Shown: positions 12,140 to 24,419, counted from the stretch's first letter. The stretch: DNA of 64,000 nucleotides from Haematobia irritans (GCF_050003625.1 NC_134401.1:91180852-91244851); one strand, 5' to 3'. Numbers and translations are program-made. The notes: a model not told the origin generated them from the letters alone.

Positions 12140-13640
12140 CTTAATACCACGTAAATATGTTATTCAGTGAATCCTCCTGGAAGTAAATTTCCTTATATTT
12201 GCCTTTTAAGCGGAACACATAAAGATGTTCCATTTTGTATAAAATTTATTATAGAGAAAACCTAAAAACTAGTTGACAAATTAGAAATCAGAACAAGACT
12301 ACTACACTGAAAGAAGAGTTTTCCTTTCTAAGGAACGAAATTTTGGACAAGCAAAGTTTTCTTTTGACGTTAAAGAAGTTTTTTAAGGCAAATAATAAGA
12401 AGTAGAGACAATCGTTGAATCGCGTATCATATGGGTTTGTTTGATCGAAAATAAAATACTTTATAAGAAAGGGGAATTTCGGTTGTCTACAACTTCATTC
12501 CTGAAGAAAGTATTTTTTCTTTGACAAATTCAATACAAATATTTTCCAAGAAGAATATGTATGTTTAAATAAATTAAGGCAAAGTATTTTTAAGACAAAG
12601 TGTTTTCCCAATATATCCAAAATTTTGGGGTTACATAGTGGTGAAGCGTCCCATCCGATTTAGAGTAAAAAATTTTAACACATGTCTGTCGCTATTTTTC
12701 CTACTACACTCTTTTTGTATTGCGGTTGCTTACAGTTTTCCATAAATTTGGTTTAATAAACTTCGAATAGATAGTGTCATTTTGCGATTTGATTCCCCCT
12801 ATATTGTGAATACGTTTAACGAGAAATATCTGTCAACATTCAAATCATCTTTTGCTGAATTTCTATTTTGACATACATATACCCTGCGTCTCCAAGCAAC
12901 GACAATACATATTTCCATATAACTGCTATATCTTATCAGCCAATTTCCATTTTGTTTCTTTGGTTTTTTTCATTGTCCGAATGCAAATTTTTAGGTAATG
13001 GAATCATGCTTTGCAATAGAAGATAAAAAAGAAAAGAACTCCACCAAAAGGAAATACAAAAATATGTGAGTTTTAAGGACACCTAAAAAACCCAGAGTAC
13101 AACAACGAAAAGAAACTCCATGGAGAGTGGTTGTTGCTGTTGCTGTTGCTCGTTTGCGTTCCTTTCATATTCATCTGGCGCTAAAATAATTCCAAACTAA
13201 ACTGGCACCATATTTTGCTGGCCATAGGAGCTCTATGCATTTCATAAATAATAAAATGCCTTTGATATGGTAAACTGTCAAAATCCAGAAGGAGCAATAC
13301 AAAATGCAACAATGTCTCTCTATGGACTGCGGATGGTGGCGATTGTGGTGTTGATGCTTGAGGTTAGGTTGAGGTGATGGTGGTGAGGAGGAGATTTTTT
13401 GGGGGAAACCAGCGACAATTTAGAGCAGTATCTGGCAATTTAAATGAAGGCGCTTGGCTCTAGTTGCAGATGAAAAGTAAACATGCGAAAGAGATATGAA
13501 ATATTAATATCATGGAGTGGAATTGGTAGCCACTAATAGCAACAGGGTGGTCCAGTTGCAGTGTACGAAATTAAATTAGAAATAATTATGAACGGAACGA
13601 TAAGGAATCCTTGCATTCAGTTACAAAAAAAAAAAATAAT
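12140..13640. other. low-repeat sequence, no gene recognised
   Basis: No coding region is supported. A TA-cactgaaagaagag word at 12303 resembles TIR ends seen elsewhere, but I could not pair it. From about 13080 to 13480 the GC content rises, and sequence such as ggccataggagctctatgcat and a (TTGCTG)n tract at ~13126-13150 has the look of single-copy intronic DNA. Confidence 0.4.
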
Positions 13641-13648
13641 TATCCCAC

Positions 13649-13792
13649 TGGACTCGGCTATAAAAAGTAGGTCTCTTGTCATTGAGCTTAACATGGAATC
13701 GGGCAGCACTCAGTGATAAGAGAGAAGTTCACCAATGTGGTATCACAATGGGCTGAATAGTCTAAGTGAGGGCTGCCACCTAACCTAACCTA
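13649..13792 (+). mobile_element. SINE fragment (3' part with tail)
   Basis: It runs from ggactcggctataaaaagtagg to gggctgccacctaacctaacct. The 5' half including the tRNA-like head is missing, and a few bases are deleted before gggctgcc. Confidence 0.85.
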
Positions 13793-13964
13793 TATACGAT
13801 GTTTGCCTTTTACATTTCCGGATTGGAGAATCAGCCAACTGATAGTTCTATCGTAAATCTTGAAATTTTTGAGGTTATACGTACTCTGAACTTTTTGAAA
13901 TTCAAGCGCCATTTGGGCTGTGTTAAAAAATTCATCTCGCCAAAAAACAAAAACCTAACCCTTT

Positions 13965-14079
13965 GACTGCCGATGTCCACTTTTTGGGTCCAGTGCAAAC
14001 TTGTAGCAGAAGCGATGAATTTAACAGGGGCTTGTCATAGAATGGGTGTCCACAATTTCAAAAGCCGTTGCACTGTCAC
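13965..14079 (+). repeat. family W repeat fragment
   Basis: It contains actttttgggtccagtgcaa, gcagaagcgatgaat and ggggcttgtcatag, followed directly by an X element, as in the 9.8-kb arrangement. Confidence 0.55.
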
Positions 14080-15272
14080 CACGTCTCCACGTACCAAATT
14101 TCAACCGCATCGGATGAGCTTCGTAGGTTCAATCTGGGGATCGGTTTAAATTGGGGTTATATATAATTAACACCAGTATGGACCAATTCCTGCATGGTTG
14201 TTAGAGACCATATAATAACGTACCAAATTTCAACCGAATCGGATGAATGTTGCTCATCCATGAGGCTCTAGAGGTCAAATCTGGGGATCGGTTTATATGG
14301 GTGCTATATATAATTATGGACCTATGTGGACCAATTTTTGCATGGTTATTATAGACCATATACTAACATCATGTACCAAATTTCAGCCGGATCGGATGAC
14401 ATTTGCTTCTCCTGGAGGCTCCGCAAGCCAAATCGGGGGATCGGTTTATATGGGGGTTATATATAATTATGGACCGATGTGGACCAATTTATGCGTAGTT
14501 GTTAGAGACCATATACTTGCACCATCTACCAAATTGCAGCCGGATCGGATGACATTTGCTTCACTTAGAGGCTCCGCAAGCGAAATCGGGGGATCGGTTT
14601 TATATAATTATGGACCGATGTGGACCAATTTTTGTATGATTCTTAGAGACCATATACTAACACCATGTACCAAATTTCAAACGGATCGGATGAATTTTGC
14701 TCCTCCAAGAGGCTCCACAAGCCAATTCTGTGGATCGGTTTATATGGAGGCTATATATAATTATGAACCGATATGGACCAATTTTTGCATGATTGTTAGA
14801 GACCATATACTAACACCATGTATCAAATTTTAACCGGATCGGATGAATTTTGCTCCTCCAAGAGGCTCCGTAAGCCAAATCTGAGCGTCGGTTTATATGG
14901 GGGCTATATATAATTATGGACCGATGTGTACCAATTTTTGCATGGTTGTTAGAGACCATATAACATACTAACACCATGTACCAAATTTCAACCGGATCGG
15001 ATGAAATTTGGTTCTCTTAGAGGCTCCGCAAGCCAAATCTGGGGATCGGTTTATATGGGGGCTATATATAATTATAAGCCGATATGGACAAATTTTTGCA
15101 TGGTTGTTAGAGACGTAAAAGTGGTCTGATATGGCCCATTTGCAATACCATCCAACCTACATCAATAACAACTACTTGTGCCAAGTTTCAAGTCGATAGC
15201 CTGTTTCATTCGGAAGTTAGCGTGATTTCAACAGACGGACGGACGGACATGCTTAGATCGGAGGGTATAAAA
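14080..15272 (+). mobile_element. family X element copy 2, 5'-truncated
   Basis: It lacks the X 5' block and the 29-bp tract and starts inside the first module. At least six modules follow, each with gatcggtttatatggggg, gaccgatgtggaccaattt and aaatttcaaccggatcggatg. At the 3' end most of the terminal block is deleted between gcttagatcg and gagggtataaaaa. The 178-codon frame at 14297-14833 is a module translation of about 51 residues per unit. Confidence 0.85.
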
Positions 15273-15289
15273 ATTGAATTAAAAGAACT

Positions 15290-15760
15290 TCTAAGGCACA
15301 ACTTCGAAAACAAAGTACTTCTGTCGTATGACAAGCCCAAGCAAAATTCATTGGAGATGGTTCAAGTTTGTACTATTTCCGGATTATAAGTTGGCGATCC
15401 AAACCACTTTTTTGTAAGCTCTTTGTTTGCTGGTTGATAGAAAAATACGAAATTTTGAGACCATATTTCTACTGTACATCTCTAGTAAATGGAAATTTAT
15501 ACAAAAGTTATAGCTGATATTATTGCAGATTCTTTTTTTCCTCTTTTCTTCACATTTCGACAGATATTATATCGCAAATAGTGATTATTTTTGAAAAGCC
15601 ATTTGGTCACAATTCAAGAATTAAATTTTCAGAACAATCTCATATAGCTTTTTAACTAATTTAGAGGTAGGACCTCAGGATTACATTTTTTCTACATGCT
15701 GTTAGTACAAGTTAAAAATGAATAAAAATTAGATTTTCAGGTTTAATTCGGTGGTAAAAG
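15290..15760 (-). repeat. family W repeat, reverse, decayed
   Basis: It contains tatgacaagcccaagcaaaattca and related words that reverse-match W. The rest (15440-15760) is AT-rich with weak similarity to the W copy at 17.2-17.6 kb. Confidence 0.4.
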
Positions 15761-15764
15761 GGTT

Positions 15765-16372
15765 AATTCAATTTTTGGAAATGAAACTCCGTCAAGGCTC
15801 AGTGTTTATCGATGGTATGGTGAATTTAACCGAATTTCATGAAAGTCGTCCAAAATCAGTTGTTGCTCCGGAAACCATTGATGCTCAGGTCACGAATCGT
15901 GGATTTATCCCTATAATTAAATAGCAGTCAACTGTATGAGTTTTTCAAGATTAACCAAATCCAACAAAAGTTGCTCGCATACTAAAACACTTCCAAGCAA
16001 ATGATCGCCTGTTTTTTCGGAAAAAGATTTCAACATGTCGCAATCGTACCACTAGAACAACGCAGAAGAGTGAAAACAAACCGCCGTAAACGGATCTCTG
16101 TGAGCTCTCACCCATCGGCTCAAGCAATTCCATTTTTGAGCTCTCCAAACATCGATTTGATGGGTCATCCGCAGTATCGTCTTGACTTGGCACCAAATTA
16201 TTCCTTTTTATTCCCGTACGTAAAATATAAAATGAGAGGTCAACGTTTTTCGACATCTGAAGAAGCGCTTGATACGTTCAGAGAGTGACAAAAGTTCTTC
16301 GATAATTGGATTAAAAGCATGCCAAATTGCATTGCATATTAAGTTTCGATTAGGTTGTAGAGGATGAGAACA
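15765..16372 (+). pseudogene. decayed mariner transposase (non-Himar1 subfamily)
   Basis: Fragments in shifting frames match a mariner transposase. The first is an N-terminal stretch reading ESRPKSVVAPETIDA near 15840-15890. After a large internal deletion come NIDLMGHPQYRLDLAPN and FLFPYVKYKMRGQRFSTSEE near 16145-16265, and then WIKSMPNCI. The block holding the third catalytic Asp (normally PDLAPND) reads LDLAPNY, so that Asp is lost. Several frameshifts and a stop after DTFRE confirm a dead copy. The subfamily differs from the two Himar1-like copies at 51 and 62 kb. Confidence 0.8.
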
Positions 16373-16810
16373 ATTTTTGGATCGAGTTGTCCACTTAGAA
16401 CACTATAGGACCATTGTGATTTTTCAGGGTAATTTTCCTAACTTCGTCTTTTGAGTCGCTCAAGAACTTCTATATATTTGTGTTCCTTAAAGTTGCTTAA
16501 AACATCCAACCATATGTCCTGGTGGAGACGAGTATGTTCATTAAACTACTCCCGCCCCCGCAGGTCGGTGAGAACCTGAAAGAAACAGGAACTTATGGCC
16601 TATTCCTGTATATCGAACGAAAGCTTTCTTTCGTATTCCAAACGAAAGAAAATTGATTTTTGTTCTTCTATTTCGAAAGGCAAGTCACTTCATATTTTGT
16701 TGTCGAGCAATAAACGAACTTATACAATAAGTGTCAAGAAAAAAGTAAAAACATTATTAACATTTGAATGATTTCTCAGGCCATACAACCGAAACGAACT
16801 TTCAAAAATA

Positions 16811-16888
16811 TGTATCACAATGGACTGAATAGTCTAAGTGAGCCTGAATCTTAATCGGGCTGCACTTTAACCTAACCTAACCTAACCT
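16811..16888 (+). mobile_element. LINE/SINE 3' tail fragment
   Basis: It reads tcacaatggactgaatagtc...cctgaatcttaatcgggctgc followed by several acctaacct units. The cctgaatcttaatcggg wording matches the LINE 3' end at 41.1 and 57.4 kb rather than the SINE variant (cctgatacatcggg). This is most likely a heavily 5'-truncated LINE copy. Confidence 0.7.
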
Positions 16889-16889
16889 T

Positions 16890-17210
16890 CAAAAATATAA
16901 AAACTCAAATTCATTCGTGTGACTGCCTTTCTTTCGAATGGGTTTTCTGGCACTGGCACAGGAAGAGGTACAATTCTTCCGTAACTTATGGGTCCAGACA
17001 CCATCTGCATATGTCATCATCTTTGAGGCCAATTCATATCATATCTCAACAAAAAAATTTGGAAGTTCTTCTCAAGGCACAACCTTCAAAGAACTTCCAA
17101 AAATGCTCTCCCAAAGATGTTCTTTATTTTAACTGCACAGGAAGTTCATTTGAGTCAATTTCTTTATAACTCGCTTTTTTCATATTTTTAATGGGAAATT
17201 TATTTTTGTT
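16890..17210. other. unassigned, W-like words at the right
   Basis: No gene is visible. Sequence near 17065-17110 (aaggcacaaccttcaaagaac) reverse-resembles the stretch after X copy 1 at 11.27-11.31 kb. Confidence 0.35.
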
Positions 17211-17214
17211 TGTT

Positions 17215-17615
17215 TCAAATAGGTTAAAAACAGATTAAGAATTAATAAAATGGTACAAATTATTAAAATTTAGCCGAAAAAATGTTAAATCCTTTGTAGA
17301 AAATTTTCGTATTTTTGACAGTATTTGATCACAAAAGTCCCAGAAAAGCATTAAAAAATCATGAAAATTTTTAAAAATTATTTATTTGTCAAAATATCAC
17401 AAAATTTCTTAATTCACATCCAAAACACTGAATTCGTCTCACACCTTAAGAAGTGATGCAAATTCAGTGCAGCGGCTGATGAAATGGTGGACATCCGTCC
17501 TATGACAAGCCCGTGTTAAATTCATCGCTTTTGCGTAAATTTGGCACCACTTCCGGATCCAAAAAGAACATTTTCACTACTTTTTTGAAGACGCTTTTTT
17601 GCTGGGATATTTCTC
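17215..17615 (-). repeat. family W repeat, longest reverse copy
   Basis: In reverse orientation it contains the W words (tatgacaagcccgtg, gcaccacttccggatcc, gcgcttttttgctggg-like end) and extends left over an AT-rich part similar to 39.26-39.5 kb. It has no coding capacity. Confidence 0.65.
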
Positions 17616-17639
17616 GAGTATGTTATGTCCAGTTATAAT

Positions 17640-18010
17640 TGCAATTAAAGGAATTATAACTGTCTTTTCATCGCCATCAGAATTTCACCATTCTTACGGT
17701 TCTTTTCGTCCCAATCATGTTGGTTTGCTCGCAACTTTCCGAAGAGATCCAACGTCCTCGCCATAGTTCATCATATTTGATATGAATCCCGTAAAGGCAT
17801 CCTGTAAAGACATTTTTCGTTCCACGAGCGCCTTCCTTAGCTAGCACATTTACTTCATCAATTCCCAAGATATCACACTGGCCCACATACTCCGCACAGA
17901 TTTACATTATGCTGTTCAATGAGAACCCTAAGTTCTCTACGATAGCAGCTGACAACCTTGGACCCTATGTCCGTATTGTCCAAGGGGAATATTTTGAAAA
18001 CCAAACGATT
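17640..18010 (-). pseudogene. retrotransposon RNase H domain remnant
   Basis: The minus strand encodes, over two frames, a segment ending YRRELRVLIEQHNVNLCG and, after a frame slip, DILGIDEVNVLAKEGARG. This order resembles the C-terminal part of a LINE RNase H domain, where a helix is followed by a WVPGH-like strand and an E/D-ADELA helix. The frame is broken and the upstream RT is absent. It differs from the LINE at 41 and 57 kb, so it comes from a second RNase H-bearing family. Confidence 0.55.
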
Positions 18011-18114
18011 TTCGATTATTAATATTTCTTTTTGTTCTTTAATCCCAAAATAGAAATTTTTCACAGTTGAAACCCCGAAAAAAGTTGTTATTGCATGATT
18101 GAATTTGCACAAGG

Positions 18115-19479
18115 AAATAGAAAATTATCATACATTACTTTTGGTCCACCTTTCGATTCGTGGCATTTGGTGCTTGCGCAGCCAAGGACTTTGTTTTATG
18201 TTTTCACTTGCTCGGGAGGTAAATCTTGGATATGAACATTTGGCAACACCTGAACTATCAAACCAAGATATGAGGAGGAGAGAAGGAAACAAAGAAGAAC
18301 CCCCATAAAAAAAGAAAAAATCCTAAAACAAGTTTCCCAATCGCGTTTACATGTCACCATGGACAAATGTGAGTTTTAATAAAAACTACGTCCATATTTT
18401 CATGCTAGGAATTATGAAACGAAACACTCGAGCAAAAACAAAAACACTCAAAATAAAAAAAAATCTCAGTAGTCCAATAGCAGTAAAGCCAAGTGGCCAA
18501 ACCCACTTGGTTATGAGCTAAGATAAGATAGCAGCTGCTGGTCACTCTTGCACAAGAGTGGTCCAAGAGTTGTAGTCAAGTGGTATTTCACCCATAAACA
18601 TTAACTGCCTTATACAGTAGGGGACGGATGAAAACAGACGATACTTATGGCATTACGCAGATATTTTCAAATATTTTTACCTTTTCGAAGTTATTAGATA
18701 CACCGCAAAAAAATATTAATACGAAAACAAATAATTAAAGTGTAAATTCGGTCGATTGGTGTGTATACTTATTTCCAGTGTACTTCCATTGACTCCAAAC
18801 AACGAATGTGAAATAAAAGCCAAAGCAAAGTTAACGGAAAAATGAGGTGAAAATTATGGCTTGTTTCTTAGCTCATGTCGGATAAAAAATCATAAACTTG
18901 AAAATCTTTTTTTTTATAGTGTCACATAAAAATTGAACCATTGCAACAACTTTAACTCCATTTTGCAACATTGTTTGATAAAATCGCTGGACAAAGCTAG
19001 GTTCCAAATATGCTAAACTCCTTTCAATGATACAGAGCATTAAAAGAAACCAAAATTCTATTTAACCCAACACTCCTCTGGTCTAAAACGAAAATAGATT
19101 TTAGACTTTGGCCACAATGTGAAGCGTGGATAATGCGACTGCATTAACCCTATTCACATACAAAGTAAATCTTGGCAGTTTAGAGTTGGTCAAGCCAAAA
19201 GCCACAAAATACTGGTTTGGAAAAACACTCCGTTGTATTTGTATATGCGCGCATAGACAAACACACACACCATCATATAATAGTCATGTTCACAAATACA
19301 AAAGCGCAAACCAATACCAACTTATCTCTATGAGGAGTGGCATGAAACTTCCATCCACATACAAATTTTGAAATATCTAACATTTTGGATTAGGCCAAAT
19401 AAAATTTTCCACTCGAGACCACGAACAATGGTACCATATCCTGGCAGGTCTTAAGTATGCAAAACGTTATATTCGGTTA
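18115..19479. other. low-repeat sequence, no gene recognised
   Basis: No coding region is supported. There are small hairpin-forming words at 18489-18511 (ccaagtgg...ccacttgg) and 18542-18559 (cactcttg...caagagtg). The open frames at 18099-18308 and 19126-19371 show no motif. Confidence 0.4.
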
Positions 19480-19481
19480 TA

Positions 19482-19812
19482 CACAGAAAGAAATTTGTTT
19501 TTCTCGGGAACGAGATTTATAAAGTAGTTCTTGGCTGTGCCTTCTTGATTTTTTAAAACAGCTTGCATGAAAATATCAAAAAATTAGGACTTATCCCCGG
19601 AGAAGGAATATGATCACCCCATACATATTTTTACAGTAAAATGTTATTTTTGAACGGTGAACATGGAACATGGTTGTCGCAATCATGTTATTTTCTCAAG
19701 AATTATGTATCTTATTTCGGCAACCATGTTATGTTTGTTCCATGTTCACCAAAAAAAAAATATATTTTGCCCTTGAAATATGTTTGGGGTTCTCATATTC
19801 ATTCTTTGCGTG
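19482..19812. mobile_element. family B MITE copy 1
   Basis: TA at 19480-19481 and 19813-19814 brackets ends cacagaaagaa and ttctttgcgtg. From ~19596 on it follows the B copies at 46.5 and 60.9 kb: gagaaggaatatgatcaccc, gttatttttgaacggtgaaca, ctcatattcattctttgcg. The first ~110 bp differ from those copies. The interior is nearly palindromic and built on accatgttat-like words. Confidence 0.7.
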
Positions 19813-20562
19813 TAGTTCTCATTTATAGAGCACCTTCCACCTTCCCTGCGAATTTCAAGAAACTCGAAAGCTTTCAATTTTCAAAAAAAGGGGAGAAGCC
19901 CCATACTCGACCTGATAGCGAAAAATGGGATACCCTACATTCTTTTTATATAAATTCCAAGTAAAGCAAAGAAGTTTGTGGAGGCTTCCTTCCCTGATTA
20001 GATATCGAAAAATCGTGTATACTCGTACGGTATTAATATAATTACCGTTTCCCACGTTTCCTGTAAATATGAAGAAGTTTAAATTTAGTTCTATTTTTTT
20101 TTTTTTTTTCAAAATGACGTCCCATTCCCCGATCAAATATCGTATTTTTCAAAGCAAACGATTTTTGTCTAGAGACCACCTTCAACCTTACCTGAAAATT
20201 CTTTGGCTTTGAAAATGTTTGTCAAATAAAAATGTACTCTCTCCTTCCAAAATATAAAAAAAATCAGGTGCCTCATATTAATTCCACGTCATCTCTAAAT
20301 TTCAAGTACTTTGGAGAAGTTTAATTTTTTCACTGTACTTTAAAAAAGTCGGGCCCGACCAAATTTCGAAAAATAAAGTAGCCGATAATTGTCTAGAAGC
20401 CACTCGCAACCTTCCATGAAAATGTCAAGGAACTCGGAGAACATAAGTCCATTTTTTTAAAAGTCGGGTAAGGAAAAATATTACAAAACATCAGGAATCC
20501 CATATTAACTTTATAAGCTCAACCACGTCCTCTGTAAATTTCAAGAAAATAGCAGAACTTTA

Positions 20563-21537
20563 CACGGATGAAAAAGACTGTTTTTCATATGTTTGGCTAT
20601 AAACATTATATGTTTGGAACACAAATTTTTAAACACAATATTTTTGAGTGCAAGCATATAATGTTCATAAACTAGCATAACATGTTTGGGACATATATGT
20701 TAATATGTTAGAACATATTATGTTTGGGACATAAAATGTTTGTAAATATAATATGCTTGGATGCATACATATATTAATTTAGAAATAGCCTATAAACATA
20801 TATGTGTTTAGTAGCTTGGAGCGCTATTTAACAGGGAGCGATATTGAATTAAGTTGGTGGTTGTTGCTTGTTATTACAAAATTAACATTTTATTTTTCCT
20901 TGGGCAATTGATCAGCTACTTCTTTGATCCTTACAAACTGTGTGGTCCGCTGTTCGAATCCCCGTCCGGCAAAAGGTAAAATTAAAATAAAAAAATCATA
21001 CAATTGAATAATTTCTTCTACAATGTTTGTATTACAGAAAAAGGTGCTAAGAACTAAAAAATCTCGTGGAAGTGAGAAAGATGTGGGGGAATATACAATT
21101 GGGCAGAAACAAAATTTTGAGCATTCAGGTCGAAAACCTATATTGTTAGCACCTATATTACCTGTTTATTTTCATAATTCATTATGATTGTAAATATATA
21201 AATAAATAAATAAAATTTTGAGCACAATATTGTTTGGGAGATTTTTTTTAAGCGTATAATATTTTTGGGTGCCAAATGCTTCCAAACATATTATATGTTC
21301 ACATAATAACATATTGTTTTTTGGAAGACAACATTATTGAATTTGGATGCAAAAATACAAAATGTTTGGAACTTAGACTACCCAAACATATATTGTTTAG
21401 ACCAATATGCTTTCAAACATATTATATATTGGAAGAGATCAAACATATAAATGTTTGGGCAATACCCAAAAATATATATGCTTGAAGCAAAATATGTTTG
21501 GGAGTATATGTTACAGAAGCGATTTTTTGTGAGCGTG
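20563..21537 (+). mobile_element. family H element, 975-bp copy in the Z array
   Basis: It is bounded by TA at 20561-20562 and 21538-21539. Removing it restores the Z phrase gcagaacttta-gtttattcacgg, and the sister unit at ~21800 reads aaaagtttagttttttcacgg. This directly supports a TA target duplication. Relative to the 6727 copy it retains the segment with ggtccgctgttcgaatcccc, a T-arm/B-box-like stretch. Confidence 0.92.
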
Positions 21538-21899
21538 TAGTTTATTCACGGTACTTTAATAAAAGCCGGTCAAAGGAGGGTCCCCCCTCTCACACCAAAT
21601 TTCGAAAAATAAAGTAGCCGATGTTTTTCTAGACGCCACCCGCAAGATTACGTGGAAATTTCAAGCAACTCGGAGAACTTAAGTCTATTTTTTTAATCTG
21701 GTAAGGAAAGCTCCCCCTTCCGTGCAAATACTAAAAAGAATCAGATGTCCCATATTAAATTTAAAGGCTCACCCGGGTTCTCTTTAAATTTCAAGAAAAT
21801 TGCAAAAGTTTAGTTTTTTCACGGTACTTAAAAAAAAACGTCGGTCAAAGGGGAGGTCCCCCGCTCTCACAAAATTTCGAAAAATAAAATAGCCGATTA

Positions 21900-22032
21900 T
21901 TGGGAGCCATCGTGGTGCAATGGTTAGCATGCCCGCCTTGCATACACAAGGTCGTGGGTTCGTTTCCTGCTTTGACCAATCTCAAAAAGATTTTCAGCGG
22001 TGCATTATCCCACCTCAGTAATGCTGGCGACT
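21900..22032 (+). mobile_element. SINE head fragment, 3'-truncated
   Basis: It runs from gggagccatcgtggtgcaatgg to acctcagtaatgctggcga. The head is present (B box slightly altered: gggttcgtttcc), but the body and tail are absent. Confidence 0.88.
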
Positions 22033-22165
22033 AACTAAAAAGTCGCGTAAAGGGGGTTACCTCCTCGACGAAATACACAAATAAAGTAGCGGATTTTAGT
22101 CTGAACTGATCCGAAAGTGAAGGCCAGATTTGATAGAAATCCTTGCTCGTGAGCTGATCAAATTT

Positions 22166-24015
22166 TAAACAAGTATATACGGCCGTAAGTTCGGCCAGGC
22201 CGAATCTTATGTACCCTCCACCATGGATTGCGTAGGAACTTCTACTAAAGGCTGTCATCCACAATCGAATTACTTGGGTTGCGATAACACTTGCCGATGG
22301 CAAGGTATCGTAAAACTTTTTAACACTGTCTTCTAAATTGTAAGTTAGTCCATAAGGGGTATATATTAAACAAAAAAAAAAAAAAAAAGGCCGATTAAAT
22401 ACGTATATAATTCAGTTTGACAAAATTTTCTATAGAAATAAAATTTTGACAAAATTTTCTATAGAAATAAAAACTTGACAAAATTTTCTATAGAAATAAA
22501 ATGTTGACAAAATTTTCTATGGAAGTAAAATGTTGACAAAATTTTCTATAGCAATAAAATTTTGACAAAATTTTCTATAGAAATAAAATGTTGACAAAAT
22601 TTTCTATAGAAATAAAATGTTGACAAAATGTTCTATAGAAATAAAATGTTGACAAAATTGTCTATAGAAATAAAATGTTGACAAAATTTTCTATAGAAAT
22701 AAAATTTTGACAAAATTTTCTATGGAAATAAAATGTTGACAAACATTGCTATAGAAATAAACTTTTTACAAAACTTTCTATAGAAATGAAATTTTGACAA
22801 AACTGTCTTTAGTAATAAAATTTGACAATTTTTACATGGCTGTTAGAGGCCATATACTAACGAAATGTACCAAATTTCAACCGCATCGGATGACTTTTGC
22901 TCCTCCAAGAGGCTCCGGAGGTCAAATCTGGGGATCGGTTTATATGGGAGCTATATATAATTATGGACCGATATGGACCAATTTTTGCATGGTTGTTAGA
23001 GACCGTATACTAACATCAGGTACCCAATTTCAAACGGATCGGATGAATTTTGCCCCTCCAAGAGGCTCCGGAGGTCAAATCTGGGGATCGGTTTATATGG
23101 GAGCTATATATAATTATGGACCGATATGGACCAATTTTTGCATGGTTGTTAGAGACCGTATACTAACATCAGGTACCAAATTTCAAACGGATCGGATGAA
23201 TTTTGCCCCTCCAAGAGGCTCCGGATGTCAAATCTGGGGATCGGTTTATATGGGAGCTATATATATTTATGGACCGATATGGACCAATTTTTGCATGGTT
23301 GTTAGAGACCGTATACTAACATCAGGTACCCAATTTCAAACGGATCGGATGAATTTTGCCCCTCCAAGAGGCTCCGGATGTCAAATCTGGGGATCGGTTT
23401 ATATGGGAGCTATATATATTTATGGACCGATATGGACCAATTTTTGCATGGTTGTTAGAGACCGTATACTAACATCAGGTACCAAATTTCAACCGGATCG
23501 GATGAATTTTGCCCCTCCAAGAGGCTCCGGAGGTCAAATCTGGGGATCGGTTTATATGGGGGCTATATATAATTATGGACCGATATGGACCAATTTTTGC
23601 ATGATTGTTAGAGACCGTATACTTAGACCACGTACCAAATTTCAACCGGATCGGATGAATTTTGCTGCTCCGGAAGGCTCCGCAAGCCAAATTTGGGGAT
23701 CGGTTTATATGGGGGCTATACGTAAACGTGGGCCGATATGGCCCATTTTCAATACCATCCGACCTACATCAATAACAACTACTTGTGCCAAGTTTCAAGT
23801 CGATAGCTAGTTTCGTTCGGAAGTTAGCGTGATTTCCACAGACGGACGGACAGCCGGACAGACGGACGGACGGACGGACATGCTTAGATCGACTCAGAAT
23901 TTCACCACGACCCAGAATATATATACTTTATGGGGCCTTTAGCAATATTTAGATGTGTTACAAACGGAATGACAAAGTTAATATAGCCCCATCCTATGGT
24001 GGAGGGTATAAAAAG
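22166..24015 (+). mobile_element. family X element copy 3, most regular modules
   Basis: A complete X copy. The 5' end is acaagtatatacggccgtaag. A 29-bp minisatellite tract lies at 22418-22830. Module phrases gatcggtttatatggg start at 22933, 23086, 23239, 23392 and 23545, exactly 153 bp apart. A terminal block with a (GGAC)n-like stretch ends at gtggagggtataaaaa. Because 153 is divisible by three, the modules give a 338-codon frame (22794-23810) of 51-residue repeats. The minus strand is also open over part of it, which argues against real coding. Confidence 0.93.
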
Positions 24016-24039
24016 TCGGGTAAGTGCGGTAGAAACACC

Positions 24040-24312
24040 AAAAATGATCCGAAGGTGAAAGTCAGATTTGATAGAAATCCTTCCTCGTGAGCTGAACATA
24101 TCGCGTGAACGTATGCAATACATATTGATGGCTAAAGCCATTGAAGTTCAAAAAACTCGCAATGCCCAAAACAAGGTTTGATTGGAAAGAGCCAATGAGT
24201 TGCTTCGATTGCACTAAAAGTTATCGTTTTTTGGTTTTCTTCGATGTGAAGCCATTCCAAATTGTGCAGTTTGAAAAATTAAATGATCTCGACAAAAAAT
24301 GTACATAGTATT
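24040..24312 (+). pseudogene. Tc1/mariner-superfamily transposase remnant
   Basis: Broken frames read PRELNISRERMQYILMAKAI, then RANELLRLH, then VFFDVKPFQIVQFEKLNDL. The pattern matches the helix-turn-helix end and the first catalytic motif (VFSDEKxF...NDR) of a Tc1/mariner-type transposase, with the catalytic block degraded to FFDVK. Stops occur after NKV and LLRLH. A partial direct repeat of its left edge (gatagaaatccttcctcgtg) lies at ~22130, left of X copy 3. A related piece is at 44272-44330. Confidence 0.6.
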
Positions 24313-24344
24313 GTGACCATGTAACGGCTTTAGATGTATCTTAT

Positions 24345-24408
24345 CGCAATGAACTGAATAGTCTAAGTGAGCCTGAAAATAAATCGGGCTGCACTTCTAA
24401 CCTAACCT
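24345..24408 (+). mobile_element. LINE 3' tail fragment
   Basis: It reads tgaactgaatagtctaagtg, cctgaaaataaatcgggctgcac and taacctaacct. The wording is closest to the LINE 3' end, so it is probably an extremely 5'-truncated LINE insertion. Confidence 0.65.
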
Positions 24409-24419
24409 ATTTATACGCA

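Larger units (their letters stand above)
19815..22160. repeat. family Z: diverged ~270-bp tandem repeats
   Basis: The phrase aaatttcgaaaaataaagtagccgat recurs at ~20362, 21598, 21872 and (diverged) 22072, with a spacing near 270 bp where it is uninterrupted. Each unit also carries tttaaatttcaag, aactcggagaa and ttttttcacggtac. The units are well diverged. An H element (20563) and a SINE piece (21901) have inserted. Minus-strand frames such as 19855-20136 are not convincing. Confidence 0.65.
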
